The position numbers and the translations under genes are program-made. The notes beneath the pieces were generated by a model that saw only the letters and a program-made list of their open reading frames with translations, had not been told where the DNA came from and ran no database searches. DNA of 64,000 bases from an uncultured Prevotella sp. Its GTDB lineage: Bacteria; Bacteroidota; Bacteroidia; Bacteroidales; Bacteroidaceae. Position 1 is the first letter of the stretch. The number at the start of each line of letters is the position of its first letter. The stretch covers positions 67,543-131,542 of the forward strand of contig CAKQSF010000004.1 of assembly GCA_934272845.1 (NCBI GenBank), given 5' to 3'. Below, one piece after another: positions 45,639 through 53,635 of the stretch.

Positions 45639-45842
45639 CGTATTAGCCTTCTTCTCTGTTCGTATTAGTCTTTCTCTCCGTTCGTATTAGCCTTCTTCTT
45701 CGAGCGTATTAGCCTTCTTCTCTGTTCGTATTAGTCTTTCTCTTCGAGCGTATTAGCCTTCTTCTTCGAGCGTGTTAGCCTTCTTTTCCGTTTGTATTAG
45801 TCTTTCTCTTCGAGCGTATTAGCCTTCTTCTCCGTACGTTGG
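45639..45842. repeat. Tandem array of nine 22-bp units
   Basis: Units CGTATTAGCCTTCTTCTCTGTT and relatives repeat with exact 22-bp spacing (GTATTAG at 45640, 45662, 45684 and so on). Two classes alternate irregularly: one has GCCTTCTTC, the other GTCTTTCTC, each ending in TGTT, CGTT or CGAG. There are no spacers. It sits between convergent terminators, where transcription should be low. Confidence 0.9.
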
Positions 45843-45879
45843 CGTTTCTACGTCATTGCTTAGAGGTCGTTCTTTAAAA

Positions 45880-45921
45880 ACACCCAGCCCCTTACATCGG
45901 TGTGAGGTAAAGGGCTGGGCG
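45880..45921 (-). terminator. Terminator of the GT25-GT90 transcript
   Basis: On the minus strand CGCCCAGCCCTTTACC pairs with GTAAGGGGCTGGGTG, followed by TTTTTAAAG. Confidence 0.85.
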
Positions 45922-45926
45922 CATGG

Positions 45927-47987
45927 TTAAATTCCTTTTAGTGCTTCACGCAGGTAGTCTCCGTGGCGCAGTTTGGTGCCAACTCGGCGTGCGTTGGCTA
46001 TCATTGTAGCGTATTCTTCATCAGAAATATCAGCAATGCGTTTGCTCAGGTCGTGTAAATTACTGATGGTGATGCCGATGTTCTCCTTAATTACAATGTC
46101 TGCAAGTGCAGATTCGCTCCATACTATCAGCGGGATGCCACAGGCAAGGTATAGAGAATTTTTGTGGGATGAATTATATCGCAGGTAGTCTCCATAGTCA
46201 CCAGTACAGGAGTCAATGCTATCACCGTCCCATACAAGTCCCCACCCACCGGTTATGCTGCCAGTATTGGCAGGTTGAAACACGCCGCAGTAGGTGAAGA
46301 GAGGGTAGGAGGAGATGTCCAAATCACCGAGAATGCCATAGAGACGGAAGCGAATGTCATTGTTACTGTTATCTTTGCCGAGTTCATTAAGAAAGACGCT
46401 CTTTGTCAGATTGCCAGCAAAGACTATTTCGTTCTTATGCTTTTGTATCTCTTCAGCAGGTATCATAGGGTCGTCGGAGTAGTAATCGAAGAGGTTTATC
46501 ACCCTCATTGGTTTCGTAACGCCTAATGATCGCAGTTTGTCTTTCATCGCTTGCGTGTGTACCAGTAACATGCTGGCATTGTTAATCTGTTCTACCTCAT
46601 TGGTTTTTATATCGAAACGAATGCACTGTATGTCGTGTACTAACAGTATAACCTTTGCTTTTTGTATCATGCTATGCGTTGCAATGTACTGCATATGGTC
46701 AAGATGGAAATCTTGAATGAACACGATGTCCCCAGGTTTTATGCCTTTTATAACACGTTTTGCCTGTCGTTTTGCGAAGAAATTGGTTATGATGGGGTAG
46801 TGATGATAGGCCTTGTATTTGCCCCACGAGTATTTTCTGTTGACTATGTTGCATACTTTATACCCCATGTTTTGTAGTGTTTCTACCACGTCTTCGCGGG
46901 CTTTGCTCTGTGCATTGACCTGTTGTGAGGCATTAAGTTTAACGAGGTCGTTGATGATATAGTGCTTTTTGTTTGCGGCAAAGCCTTGTTGTTGCCCTGT
47001 AAGAGTAAAGTATTTGTCGAGCACCATGAGCGAAATCAGTTTCTCTCTGCGTTTGTTACGGAACTGAGATGTCCACTCATGAGCGTGCTGTATGATAGCC
47101 TTCGCCTCGTCGGGGTGGTTTTCGTAGTACATCACGCGGTCTATAAGGTCGTGGTAGTCCGCTGCTATCTCGATGTAATGGTAGTTAGGAATGAGTTTTC
47201 CCTCCATGTACCACGTCTCGCAAGTGGGCCTTGGCATAACGGCAATGGAGTTACTTGACATCACCCATTTAAGGTTTGAGGCCACATCATTGCCTTCAAG
47301 AGCCATGATATACTTATAGTATAGGTGGTCATAGAGCGTCATGTTGCCTGTACTTGCTAGGTCACACATCGGGTGTTGGCTCCACATCTCAAGGAATTTG
47401 ATACGCCTTGGCTTGTTTCTTACGTCGCCGCGGAACAGAATTTTGCTTTCTTTATCCTCCCATTTGATGGGGTCGTGAACCCATGTAAAGTGCCTTACCT
47501 TATCAAGATTAAGCAGAATGTTATTGCGGTTGCCATCGTCAGGAGTGATAGGACGGCTCTTCGTTATCTCTGGTAGGGGGAAAAGGTAGTTCACATCGCC
47601 TGGGTTGTAAGCCCATTTGAAGTACTTAGGGAAGTAGCGTGTGTATTCATAAGCGTCAAAAAAGTACGCGCTATTGACATAGTCGTGTACGTATGACTGC
47701 CTTTTATTTATCGTAAACTCTCGCAATGTGCTTGCGTCGGCAGGTAGAAAGATACTATCCTTGAACTTACAATAGTAGTCAATTCTTTCCAATAAGTACT
47801 TCTGTTCCCACTCATGAAGTTTATAGAATCGTGCAAGGATGTTTTCACGGCGATAGCGTGTAAACTTTCTCGGAGTGAGATAGCGCAGGTATCCCCACAT
47901 GTAAAATATCATGTGGTTGTTCTTTCTGGTATGGTGTGCAATGGCATACCATAGTCCTTTAAGTTTCTCTTGTATGTTATGGGTCAT
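45927..47987 (-). CDS. GT90-like and galactofuranosyltransferase-like fusion protein
   Basis: 686 residues. The first half (about 1-345) resembles the CAP10/GT90 family of LPS glycosyltransferases: KILFRGDVRNKPRRIKFLEM, HLYYKYIMALEGNDVASNLKW, LIPNYHYIEIAADYHDL and DKYF at its end. The second half (about 365-686) resembles bacterial beta-1,6-galactofuranosyltransferases: VLLVHDIQCIRF, EIVFAGNLTKSVFLNEL, GGWGLVWDGDSIDSCTGDYG and LYLACGIPLIVWSESALAD. I know both families as separate enzymes. One polypeptide could add two adjacent sugars. The gene follows the GT25 gene by 27 bp. Confidence 0.85.
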   Translation of the reverse strand: MTHNIQEKLKGLWYAIAHHTRKNNHMIFYMWGYLRYLTPRKFTRYRRENILARFYKLHEWEQKYLLERIDYYCKFKDSIFLPADASTLREFTINKRQSYVHDYVNSAYFFDAYEYTRYFPKYFKWAYNPGDVNYLFPLPEITKSRPITPDDGNRNNILLNLDKVRHFTWVHDPIKWEDKESKILFRGDVRNKPRRIKFLEMWSQHPMCDLASTGNMTLYDHLYYKYIMALEGNDVASNLKWVMSSNSIAVMPRPTCETWYMEGKLIPNYHYIEIAADYHDLIDRVMYYENHPDEAKAIIQHAHEWTSQFRNKRREKLISLMVLDKYFTLTGQQQGFAANKKHYIINDLVKLNASQQVNAQSKAREDVVETLQNMGYKVCNIVNRKYSWGKYKAYHHYPIITNFFAKRQAKRVIKGIKPGDIVFIQDFHLDHMQYIATHSMIQKAKVILLVHDIQCIRFDIKTNEVEQINNASMLLVHTQAMKDKLRSLGVTKPMRVINLFDYYSDDPMIPAEEIQKHKNEIVFAGNLTKSVFLNELGKDNSNNDIRFRLYGILGDLDISSYPLFTYCGVFQPANTGSITGGWGLVWDGDSIDSCTGDYGDYLRYNSSHKNSLYLACGIPLIVWSESALADIVIKENIGITISNLHDLSKRIADISDEEYATMIANARRVGTKLRHGDYLREALKGI

Positions 47988-48014
47988 TGGTTGTTAGGTA
48001 GTGTAGAGTATGTT

Positions 48015-48764
48015 TTATCTGAAGAAGTATAGAATAGTTTTGTATATCTTCTTGTAAAACCATTTTAGTCGTTTGTAAGGGCGTGGCTTTGTAGGTATCA
48101 TAGTGGGCATACTGCCATCGCAACTGCACTGACACGCTATGCAGGGGTGTGACCAATAATAGGTTATTACGCCCTCTTTTATGAGAGTATTGTGTAAAAC
48201 GTCACTGGTGTATTGTGACTTATGCTCTGCTATATAGGCGAGAATGGCCTCCGCAGCAACCTTTGTTATATACATACAGCCAGCAAAACGGTCGCGCTCT
48301 GCCTTATACAGCACTCTGCCTTTGCGTCTTTTGCTGCGCGGAACAAGCATAAGGCTACTCTCTTCGTAGTTCACTATGCACGCCTCTCCGTTGTGCTCAT
48401 TTTCTAACTCCGTAAGGCTTTGCGTGAAGATAGTTTTGAATAAAGGCTTCAAGCGTATGTCATCCTCCAACACCAGGGCCCCAGGCAGATTGTTATTAAC
48501 GATATACTGCATGGCAAGAATATGCTTATAGGCACAACTGGTGCGTGGAAAGGCACCGTGCATAGTGTCTTTCTCACCATTATCAGCAAAGTAACGGTCA
48601 ATGATTTCTGGCGTAAGGTCTTCCACATTGCCGTCGTTGATAAAGGTGTAGGGCATTGCTAAAGGGGCTATCTGTCCCTCTACGTAACGCCTTCGTTCCT
48701 CGTTGCCGCGGACATGGATAATAAGTATCTGTGTGTTCTGTTCCGTAGTGTTAGTTGGTTTCAT
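48015..48764 (-). CDS. Family 25 glycosyltransferase (LPS type)
   Basis: 249 residues. The family pattern is visible: IIHVRGNEERRRYVEGQI near the N-terminus, GAFPRTSCAYKHILAMQYI and the acidic LVLEDDIRLKP, then CIVNYEESSLMLVPRSKRRK. It is the kind of enzyme that adds galactose or a similar sugar to LPS or capsule. Likely cotranscribed with the downstream GT90 fusion from the promoter at 48773-48803. A basic C-terminus (YKRLKWFYKKIYKTILYF) could touch the membrane. Confidence 0.88.
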   Translation of the reverse strand: MKPTNTTEQNTQILIIHVRGNEERRRYVEGQIAPLAMPYTFINDGNVEDLTPEIIDRYFADNGEKDTMHGAFPRTSCAYKHILAMQYIVNNNLPGALVLEDDIRLKPLFKTIFTQSLTELENEHNGEACIVNYEESSLMLVPRSKRRKGRVLYKAERDRFAGCMYITKVAAEAILAYIAEHKSQYTSDVLHNTLIKEGVITYYWSHPCIACQCSCDGSMPTMIPTKPRPYKRLKWFYKKIYKTILYFFR

Positions 48765-48772
48765 AGTAATTG

Positions 48773-48803
48773 CAAAGGTACATAATAAAATTCAAATTAC
48801 CAA
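48773..48803 (-). promoter_or_regulatory. Promoter of GT25-GT90 transcript
   Basis: On the minus strand: TTG at 48801-48803 and TACCTTTG at 48773-48780, 20 bases apart. It is divergent from the GT32 promoter. Confidence 0.75.
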
Positions 48804-48829
48804 TGTAAGGCAAAAAAAACATCGTTTTA

Positions 48830-48861
48830 TTTGTTTAAGTGGCATATTTCGCTTAACTTTG
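48830..48861 (+). promoter_or_regulatory. Promoter of GT32 gene
   Basis: TTTG at 48830-48833, 20 bases, then TAACTTTG at 48854-48861, 36 bases before the start codon. Confidence 0.75.
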
Positions 48862-48897
48862 TATTCTTAATAGCCAAATAGTTAAACGAAACGCACT

Positions 48898-49644
48898 ATG
48901 ATTCCAAAGATAATACATTACTGTTGGCTCAGCGACGAGCCTTTTCCTGCCAAGATAAAGAAGTGTATGGACACATGGCAGAAGACGCATCCAGATTATA
49001 CCGTGAAGCGATGGAGTACTAAGAATTTCGACATCAACTCCGTGCCTTACGTAAAGGAGGCTTTTGACGCACGCAAATGGGCTTTTGCAGCGGACTATAT
49101 CCGTATGTATGCGCTTTACACTGAGGGTGGAATATACCTCGACTCTGATGTTCTTTTGCTTAAGAAGTTCGACTGTTTCCTTGACAATTCCTTCTTCTCC
49201 AGCATGGAGTATCACCCCACACAGGTAGAGAAGAGTGGGGCATTGCAGCATCTTGACGCAGAGGGGCACCGCACTGACGATGCCTTCATTGAGGGAATAC
49301 AGATACAGGCGGCTGTGATGGGAGCGGAGAAGGGTAGTCCATTCATCAAGGAAGTGCTCGACTGGTATGCTGACAAGCATTTCTTGAAGCCTGACGGCAC
49401 ATTGATGACAGACGTGCTATCACCTTATATCTACGCAAGAGTGGCTGAAAAGCGAGGCTTTGTGTATAAGGACATCGACCAACAGTTGCCTGGTCGCATA
49501 CACATATACCCCTCAGAGACCTTCGCTGGCAACAAACACGAGGTGACACCGAATAGTTATGCCATTCATTATTGCGCCCACAGTTGGCACCCTACGGTAA
49601 AAGAGAAACTTAAGAAGTTTATTCATAAACTGCGAATAAAGTAG
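48898..49644 (+). CDS. Family 32 glycosyltransferase
   Basis: 248 residues. It starts with the typical IPKIIHYCWLSDEPFP and has the DxD region AADYIRMYALYTEGGIYLDS then DVLL, as in capsular and mannosyl transferases of GT32. The C-terminal NSYAIHYCAHSW is also family-like. Divergent from the GT25-GT90 pair and probably part of the same surface-glycan function. Confidence 0.9.
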   Translation: MIPKIIHYCWLSDEPFPAKIKKCMDTWQKTHPDYTVKRWSTKNFDINSVPYVKEAFDARKWAFAADYIRMYALYTEGGIYLDSDVLLLKKFDCFLDNSFFSSMEYHPTQVEKSGALQHLDAEGHRTDDAFIEGIQIQAAVMGAEKGSPFIKEVLDWYADKHFLKPDGTLMTDVLSPYIYARVAEKRGFVYKDIDQQLPGRIHIYPSETFAGNKHEVTPNSYAIHYCAHSWHPTVKEKLKKFIHKLRIK

Positions 49645-49757
49645 TAGGTGTAGTAGCAAAAAAATACGATAAGTATTCTGGGAGTGTAAAGGCGAGTTTT
49701 CAAAAATACGCCATTCTGCTGAAAAAATAATATAGTAAACTGCTATTAAGGATTGTT

Positions 49758-49833
49758 TTACACTGTAATCAGATACCGATTACAATGTAAAAGGATAGTT
49801 ATAGCAGTGTAATAAGGTACTAATTGCAATGTA
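49758..49833. repeat. TGTAAT/ATTACA dyad cluster
   Basis: ACTGTAATCAGATACCGATT and ACAATGTAAAAGG, then AGTGTAATAAGGTACTAATT and GCAATGTAAAAGC form two successive imperfect dyads, closely like the one at 5563-5615. Confidence 0.5.
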
Positions 49834-49880
49834 AAAGCATATGCTTTAGTGGAGAAATAGCCTCCAATAGCGATGCTAAA

Positions 49881-49920
49881 AAAAACGGTCAAAAACGCCA
49901 TCGTGTTTTTGACCGTTTTT
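49881..49920 (+). terminator. Terminator of GT32 gene
   Basis: AAAAACGGTCAAAAAC pairs with GTTTTTGACCGTTTTT around GCCATCGT. The T-run is part of the stem. Confidence 0.8.
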
Positions 49921-50072
49921 AGGCTCTATGAGATTGTGATGACGAAAGTGGAATAATGGCAGGCTATCTCTAAAATAAAGCATTAGAATGAGTTTTCACT
50001 TTTTGTTCTAAAATAATACGATAACTGTGAATACCCCATGACTTATATAGAATAATGTTATGCCCAAAACAA

Positions 50073-50113
50073 AGAACCTCCGTCAATTCGCAGTGTGAAT
50101 TGACGGAGGTTCT
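50073..50113 (-). terminator. Terminator of GH43-pectinesterase transcript
   Basis: AGAACCTCCGTCAATTC pairs perfectly with GAATTGACGGAGGTTCT; on the minus strand TTTGTTTTG follows. Confidence 0.85.
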
Positions 50114-50135
50114 CTTTATATGCAACAGTGGTAGT

Positions 50136-51107
50136 TCAGAATTTACAGTTCCACCACTCAGGCTTGTCTTTGTCTTCGAGCACCTTTTCTATAGTGTAGT
50201 CATCAGCCTTCACCTGCTTGCTCCATGTTACTCGTTTGCTAACGTCGACAGGTTTGCCGTCAAGCGTCATGGACCCACACTCTGCATAGAAGGCGGTCTT
50301 CTCCTTTTCTACGCCCCAGTTAAACCAACCTACGGGGTCAATGTGCTTGCCCATGCGACAGTTTACATACACCGTCTTTGCGAATGGACGCCAAGGACGC
50401 CCTAACATGGTGCGTTCTACACCAGCAGCGGCAGTCAGTCGGCAGTTGTTCAGTACGTAACCGTAAGGCACTCCCTCAAGAGTTGAGGCGGCAGTGAGGT
50501 AACCTCTGCTGAGGCTGTGAATCTCACAACCATCGAAGAAAGCCGTTGACGAACCGAAGATGAAGTCTACCGTGCCCTCAATGTAGCAGTTCTTGTAATA
50601 CTGCTTAGACTGTTTGCCGTAGGTGTACAGCGTGTCTTGGTAACCAAGAAAGCGGCAGTTGACGAACACAGCGCGTGTGCCTGCTACGAAAACTGCTACT
50701 GCCTGACCTACAGGACCAGAGGAATTAGCAAACGTAATGTTCTTGGCGTGGAAGTCAGGACCATAGATGTAGAATGACGAAGAGCCAGAAGTGCCCTTGT
50801 TTTCACCAAAGATGTTAGGCTTATTGGCATAATCATCGTAGGTGAGTATGGTGCCTTCTACACTCTCACCTATAAGGGTAACATTGAGTTTGCACTCTGC
50901 CAGTACCAGTTTCTCTTTGTAAACACCGTTGCGTATGAATATGCGCGTCTCGTTATTCTTACGAAAATCGGGCACGGCATTGATGGCTTCTTGCACAGTT
51001 CGATAGTCGCCGCTACCATCTTGCGCCACGATGATGTCATAGTCCTTAGCCTGTGTGCCGATGATTGCGATGAGGGCGAGGAAGAGTGACGTTAAAAATC
51101 TTTTCAT
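50136..51107 (-). CDS. Pectinesterase (CE8)
   Basis: Removes methyl esters from pectin, preparing it for lyases or hydrolases. 323 residues with a signal peptide ending GTQAK. CE8 motifs: GQAVAVFVAGTRAVFVNCRF, GYQDTLYTYG, EGTVDFIFGSSTAFF with a catalytic Asp, and LGRPWRPFAKTVYV with the conserved Arg. The catalytic set is complete. It lies 64 bp downstream of the GH43 gene in a two-gene plant-polysaccharide unit. No SusC/SusD genes are in the window, so it is not a full utilisation locus as far as can be seen. Confidence 0.95.
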   Translation of the reverse strand: MKRFLTSLFLALIAIIGTQAKDYDIIVAQDGSGDYRTVQEAINAVPDFRKNNETRIFIRNGVYKEKLVLAECKLNVTLIGESVEGTILTYDDYANKPNIFGENKGTSGSSSFYIYGPDFHAKNITFANSSGPVGQAVAVFVAGTRAVFVNCRFLGYQDTLYTYGKQSKQYYKNCYIEGTVDFIFGSSTAFFDGCEIHSLSRGYLTAASTLEGVPYGYVLNNCRLTAAAGVERTMLGRPWRPFAKTVYVNCRMGKHIDPVGWFNWGVEKEKTAFYAECGSMTLDGKPVDVSKRVTWSKQVKADDYTIEKVLEDKDKPEWWNCKF

Positions 51108-51171
51108 TTATTGTTCGTTGTTCGTTATAATTGCTTTGTCATAACCGAGGAATAGAAGGCTCGGCTCCATA

Positions 51172-52233
51172 TCATTTCTTTTCCGCGGCACGCTTAGCCC
51201 AGTACTTTTGCAGTTTCTTAGCCTCCTTAACGGTCAGCCAACATACAGCACCGTGCTTCTGTTCTTGGAAGTTAGTGCGCTTCATCTCGCCAGAGTCAAA
51301 GCGTCCGAGTGGCTTAAACATCTTGAAGTCTGTAGTCTCCATGAAGCCGAAGTTGTGTGGTTTGATGCTGTAGATGTCGTACATCAGAATCCATCTGTCC
51401 TGACCTATGAGTTTGAACACGTGCGGAGCCTCGCATCCTCCCTTTTCATTATCAAGGTATTCTGGTGCATATTCCCATGGACCATATATGTTGTCGCTCG
51501 TGGCTTGCTTAATGCCCGCAGTGCCGTCGTGTGCACAATAGAACAGGTGGTACTTGCCTTGGGCGTAGCATATGTCACCATCAATAGCGGAAATGCCTTC
51601 CTTTGGATAAACGAACAGTTCCTTTGGAAGCGTCTCAACCTTGTCAAACTCATCGTTAACGTAGCAATAATACAGTTTGTTCATGCCCACGCCGTGGCGC
51701 ATTGTGAAGTAAATTACGAGTTTGTTCTTCGCGTAATCGTATGCCGTTTCGGGTGCCCATACGCAGCCAATGTCAGCAAGTGAGGGGGACATAGTGTCGA
51801 AACGCACGTTGGTGCGCTTCCAGTGTATGAGGTCATCAGACTTCATCAGCACCAGCGCACGGTTGTTTCCCCAACCAAACTTCTTGCCGTCGCGCTCCCA
51901 TTCGGTATCTCTTCCTGCCTGTTCCTTATATATATTAAGGTCGGTCATGGCGATATAGAACGAGCCGTTGGGCGCACGGAAGATGTGAGGGTCACGTATT
52001 CCCTTCTGCAACGCTATGGTATCGCCAGCCATTATGGGCGTGTCACCGTTCAGGGACGTAAAGGTGTGACCGTCATAACTAACCGCCATGTACAGTCCGT
52101 GGGTGGCATCCTTGTGGTAAACCATTAGATATGCACCCATATCCTTTTCCGCTGGCGCTTTCTTCTTAGCCGAAACAGGCGCACAAATCAGCATAGTCGC
52201 AAGAGCGACAAGTGTTAAAAAGAGTTTTTTCAT
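51172..52233 (-). CDS. GH43-like glycoside hydrolase
   Basis: 353 residues with a signal peptide (ending PVSAK). Five-bladed propeller features of GH43: catalytic base region GIRDPHIFRAPNGSFYIAMT, the WAPE motif (GCVWAPETAYDYAKN) and the general-acid region GGCEAPHVFKL. Members act on arabinan, xylan or galactan side chains. Beside a pectinesterase, an arabinosidase- or galactanase-type role on pectin side chains is likely (inference). Confidence 0.9.
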   Translation of the reverse strand: MKKLFLTLVALATMLICAPVSAKKKAPAEKDMGAYLMVYHKDATHGLYMAVSYDGHTFTSLNGDTPIMAGDTIALQKGIRDPHIFRAPNGSFYIAMTDLNIYKEQAGRDTEWERDGKKFGWGNNRALVLMKSDDLIHWKRTNVRFDTMSPSLADIGCVWAPETAYDYAKNKLVIYFTMRHGVGMNKLYYCYVNDEFDKVETLPKELFVYPKEGISAIDGDICYAQGKYHLFYCAHDGTAGIKQATSDNIYGPWEYAPEYLDNEKGGCEAPHVFKLIGQDRWILMYDIYSIKPHNFGFMETTDFKMFKPLGRFDSGEMKRTNFQEQKHGAVCWLTVKEAKKLQKYWAKRAAEKK

Positions 52234-52265
52234 CGTAGTTTTAGTATTGTTTAGTATCAGTACTG

Positions 52266-52296
52266 CAAAGGTAATGCTTTTTTCTCACAATGGCAA
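52266..52296 (-). promoter_or_regulatory. Promoter of GH43-pectinesterase unit
   Basis: On the minus strand: TTG at 52294-52296 and TACCTTTG at 52266-52273, 20 bases apart, 32 bases before the GH43 start. Confidence 0.75.
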
Positions 52297-52319
52297 GAAA
52301 TTCCAATCATTACTCTCTA

Positions 52320-53096
52320 CTAAAACAACCACAGCGGTCCGTTGCCCTTTCCGATGTGTAGGTTGCGCCCTCCGTTGATGCCTTTGTCTATCACCTCCTT
52401 GCCCACCTTTACCGCTTCAGGCAGCGAGAGCCCAGTGGCGAGTCCCGTAGCGATGGCACTCGACAGCGTGCATCCAGTGCCGTGAAGGTTCGTTGTCGTT
52501 ATGCGTGGCGAGCAATATTCGTGCGTTGTGCCATCAGTCGTGAAGAGAACATCGCGCATTATGCTTCCCTCACCGTGTCCTCCCTTTAAGAGAAAGGCAA
52601 TACCATATTCCTTTACGAGTACGTGCCCTATCTTTTCAAGGTCGTATTCGCCCTCGTTGCCACTGAGACGCAGAGCCTCTGGTATGTTAGGCGTGACGAG
52701 AGTGCAGAGTGGGAAGAGTTCTTTCTTGATGTACTCCACACATTCGTTGCTCATCAACTGTGTGCCACTGGTAGATATCATCACAGGGTCGCAGACGGTG
52801 GGGAGACCGAATTGCTTTATGAATTTTACGATGACGCGCGCTGACTCCACGCAAGGTATCATGCCAATCTTTATCGCCTCCACATTGATGTCGCTGAAGA
52901 CAGATTGCAACTGCGCCTCTAACATATCCTCAGGCACCGTCATTACCCTTTGCACCCCTACGGTGTTCTGCGCCGTAAGAGCCGTGGGCACGGTCACGGC
53001 ATAATGCCCTAACGACGTAATAGTCTTCAAATCCTGCTGTATTCCAGCCCCCGCCGATGTATCACTACCTGCTATTGTAAGGATTATATTCTTCAT
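52320..53096 (-). CDS. thiD: Hydroxymethylpyrimidine/phosphomethylpyrimidine kinase
   Basis: Phosphorylates HMP to HMP-PP for thiamine synthesis. The ThiD motifs are intact: LTIAGSDTSAGAGIQQDLKT, TVCDPVMISTSGTQL, LVTPNIPEALRLSG, the GG loop LLKGGHGEG and HGTGCTLSSAIATGLA with the catalytic Cys. I chose the ATG giving a 4-base ATGA overlap with the upstream gene; a start three codons earlier is possible. Last gene of the thi operon. It serves as the internal reference for the degenerate ThiD-like domain upstream of pdxS. Confidence 0.95.
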   Translation of the reverse strand: MKNIILTIAGSDTSAGAGIQQDLKTITSLGHYAVTVPTALTAQNTVGVQRVMTVPEDMLEAQLQSVFSDINVEAIKIGMIPCVESARVIVKFIKQFGLPTVCDPVMISTSGTQLMSNECVEYIKKELFPLCTLVTPNIPEALRLSGNEGEYDLEKIGHVLVKEYGIAFLLKGGHGEGSIMRDVLFTTDGTTHEYCSPRITTTNLHGTGCTLSSAIATGLATGLSLPEAVKVGKEVIDKGINGGRNLHIGKGNGPLWLF

Positions 53097-53635
53097 TTTC
53101 TCCATGCATCGCCTAATATCATTGCTCCCCCAAAGCCCATATCCTCTACCTCTTTCATGCGGTTGAAGGTGACACCGCCAAGTGCAAAGACCTTATTGTC
53201 TATCACTCCATGCGCCTTTGCCGCCAATATCTCCTCGCGACTGAAGGCGGAATGATAACCTATCTTAGAGATAGAGTCGTAGATAGGCGACAGACTAACG
53301 TAATTGCAGCGGTCTTTCCACTCTTCAACCTCTGCCAAACTGTGGCAACTTTTGCTCACGCTGCCCGTCCAACCAGCAGGTGGTTGGGGATTGCGCGAGT
53401 TGAGATGTACACCGTAAAGACCGTATTTCACGGCGAGAGAATGATGGTCGTGCAGTACGAGTCGGTCCCAACAATCACGCGGTATCTCGTTAATCAGTCG
53501 TTCTACCTCCTCTTTCGTAGCCTGAGGTTTGCGTATATGCAGCAAGTCCACATTGCCTTGACGGAGCAGACAGGCTATGCGCTCTGCCTCACCGCCAAAG
53601 AATGTGGGCTTGGTTATTATCACTGTAGTGAACAT
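53093..53635 (-). CDS. Second thiamine phosphate synthase-like protein (ThiE/TenI type)
   Basis: 180 residues, shorter than typical ThiE (about 210). The fold pattern is clear: LLHIRKPQATKEEVERLINE, LHDHHSLAVKYGLYGVHLNS, YVSLSPIYDSISKIGYHSAF and VFALGGVTFNRMKEVEDMGF. The substrate-binding patterns are changed: QLRxK of the other ThiE is HIRKP, and the acidic HLGKKD is HLNSRN. It may be a TenI-like thiazole tautomerase or a diverged synthase. It starts directly after thiH and overlaps thiD. Confidence 0.85.
   Translation of the reverse strand: MFTTVIITKPTFFGGEAERIACLLRQGNVDLLHIRKPQATKEEVERLINEIPRDCWDRLVLHDHHSLAVKYGLYGVHLNSRNPQPPAGWTGSVSKSCHSLAEVEEWKDRCNYVSLSPIYDSISKIGYHSAFSREEILAAKAHGVIDNKVFALGGVTFNRMKEVEDMGFGGAMILGDAWRK

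Larger units (their letters stand above)
45530..45926. other. Convergent spacer after gltD
   Basis: This 397-bp spacer holds two terminators facing each other and a 22-bp tandem array between them. No gene is seen. Confidence 0.7.
49645..50135. other. Convergent spacer between GT32 and pectinesterase genes
   Basis: This 491-bp spacer holds a dyad cluster of TGTAAT/ATTACA type (49758-49833), a terminator for each flanking gene and otherwise A/T-rich sequence. No gene is seen. Confidence 0.65.
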
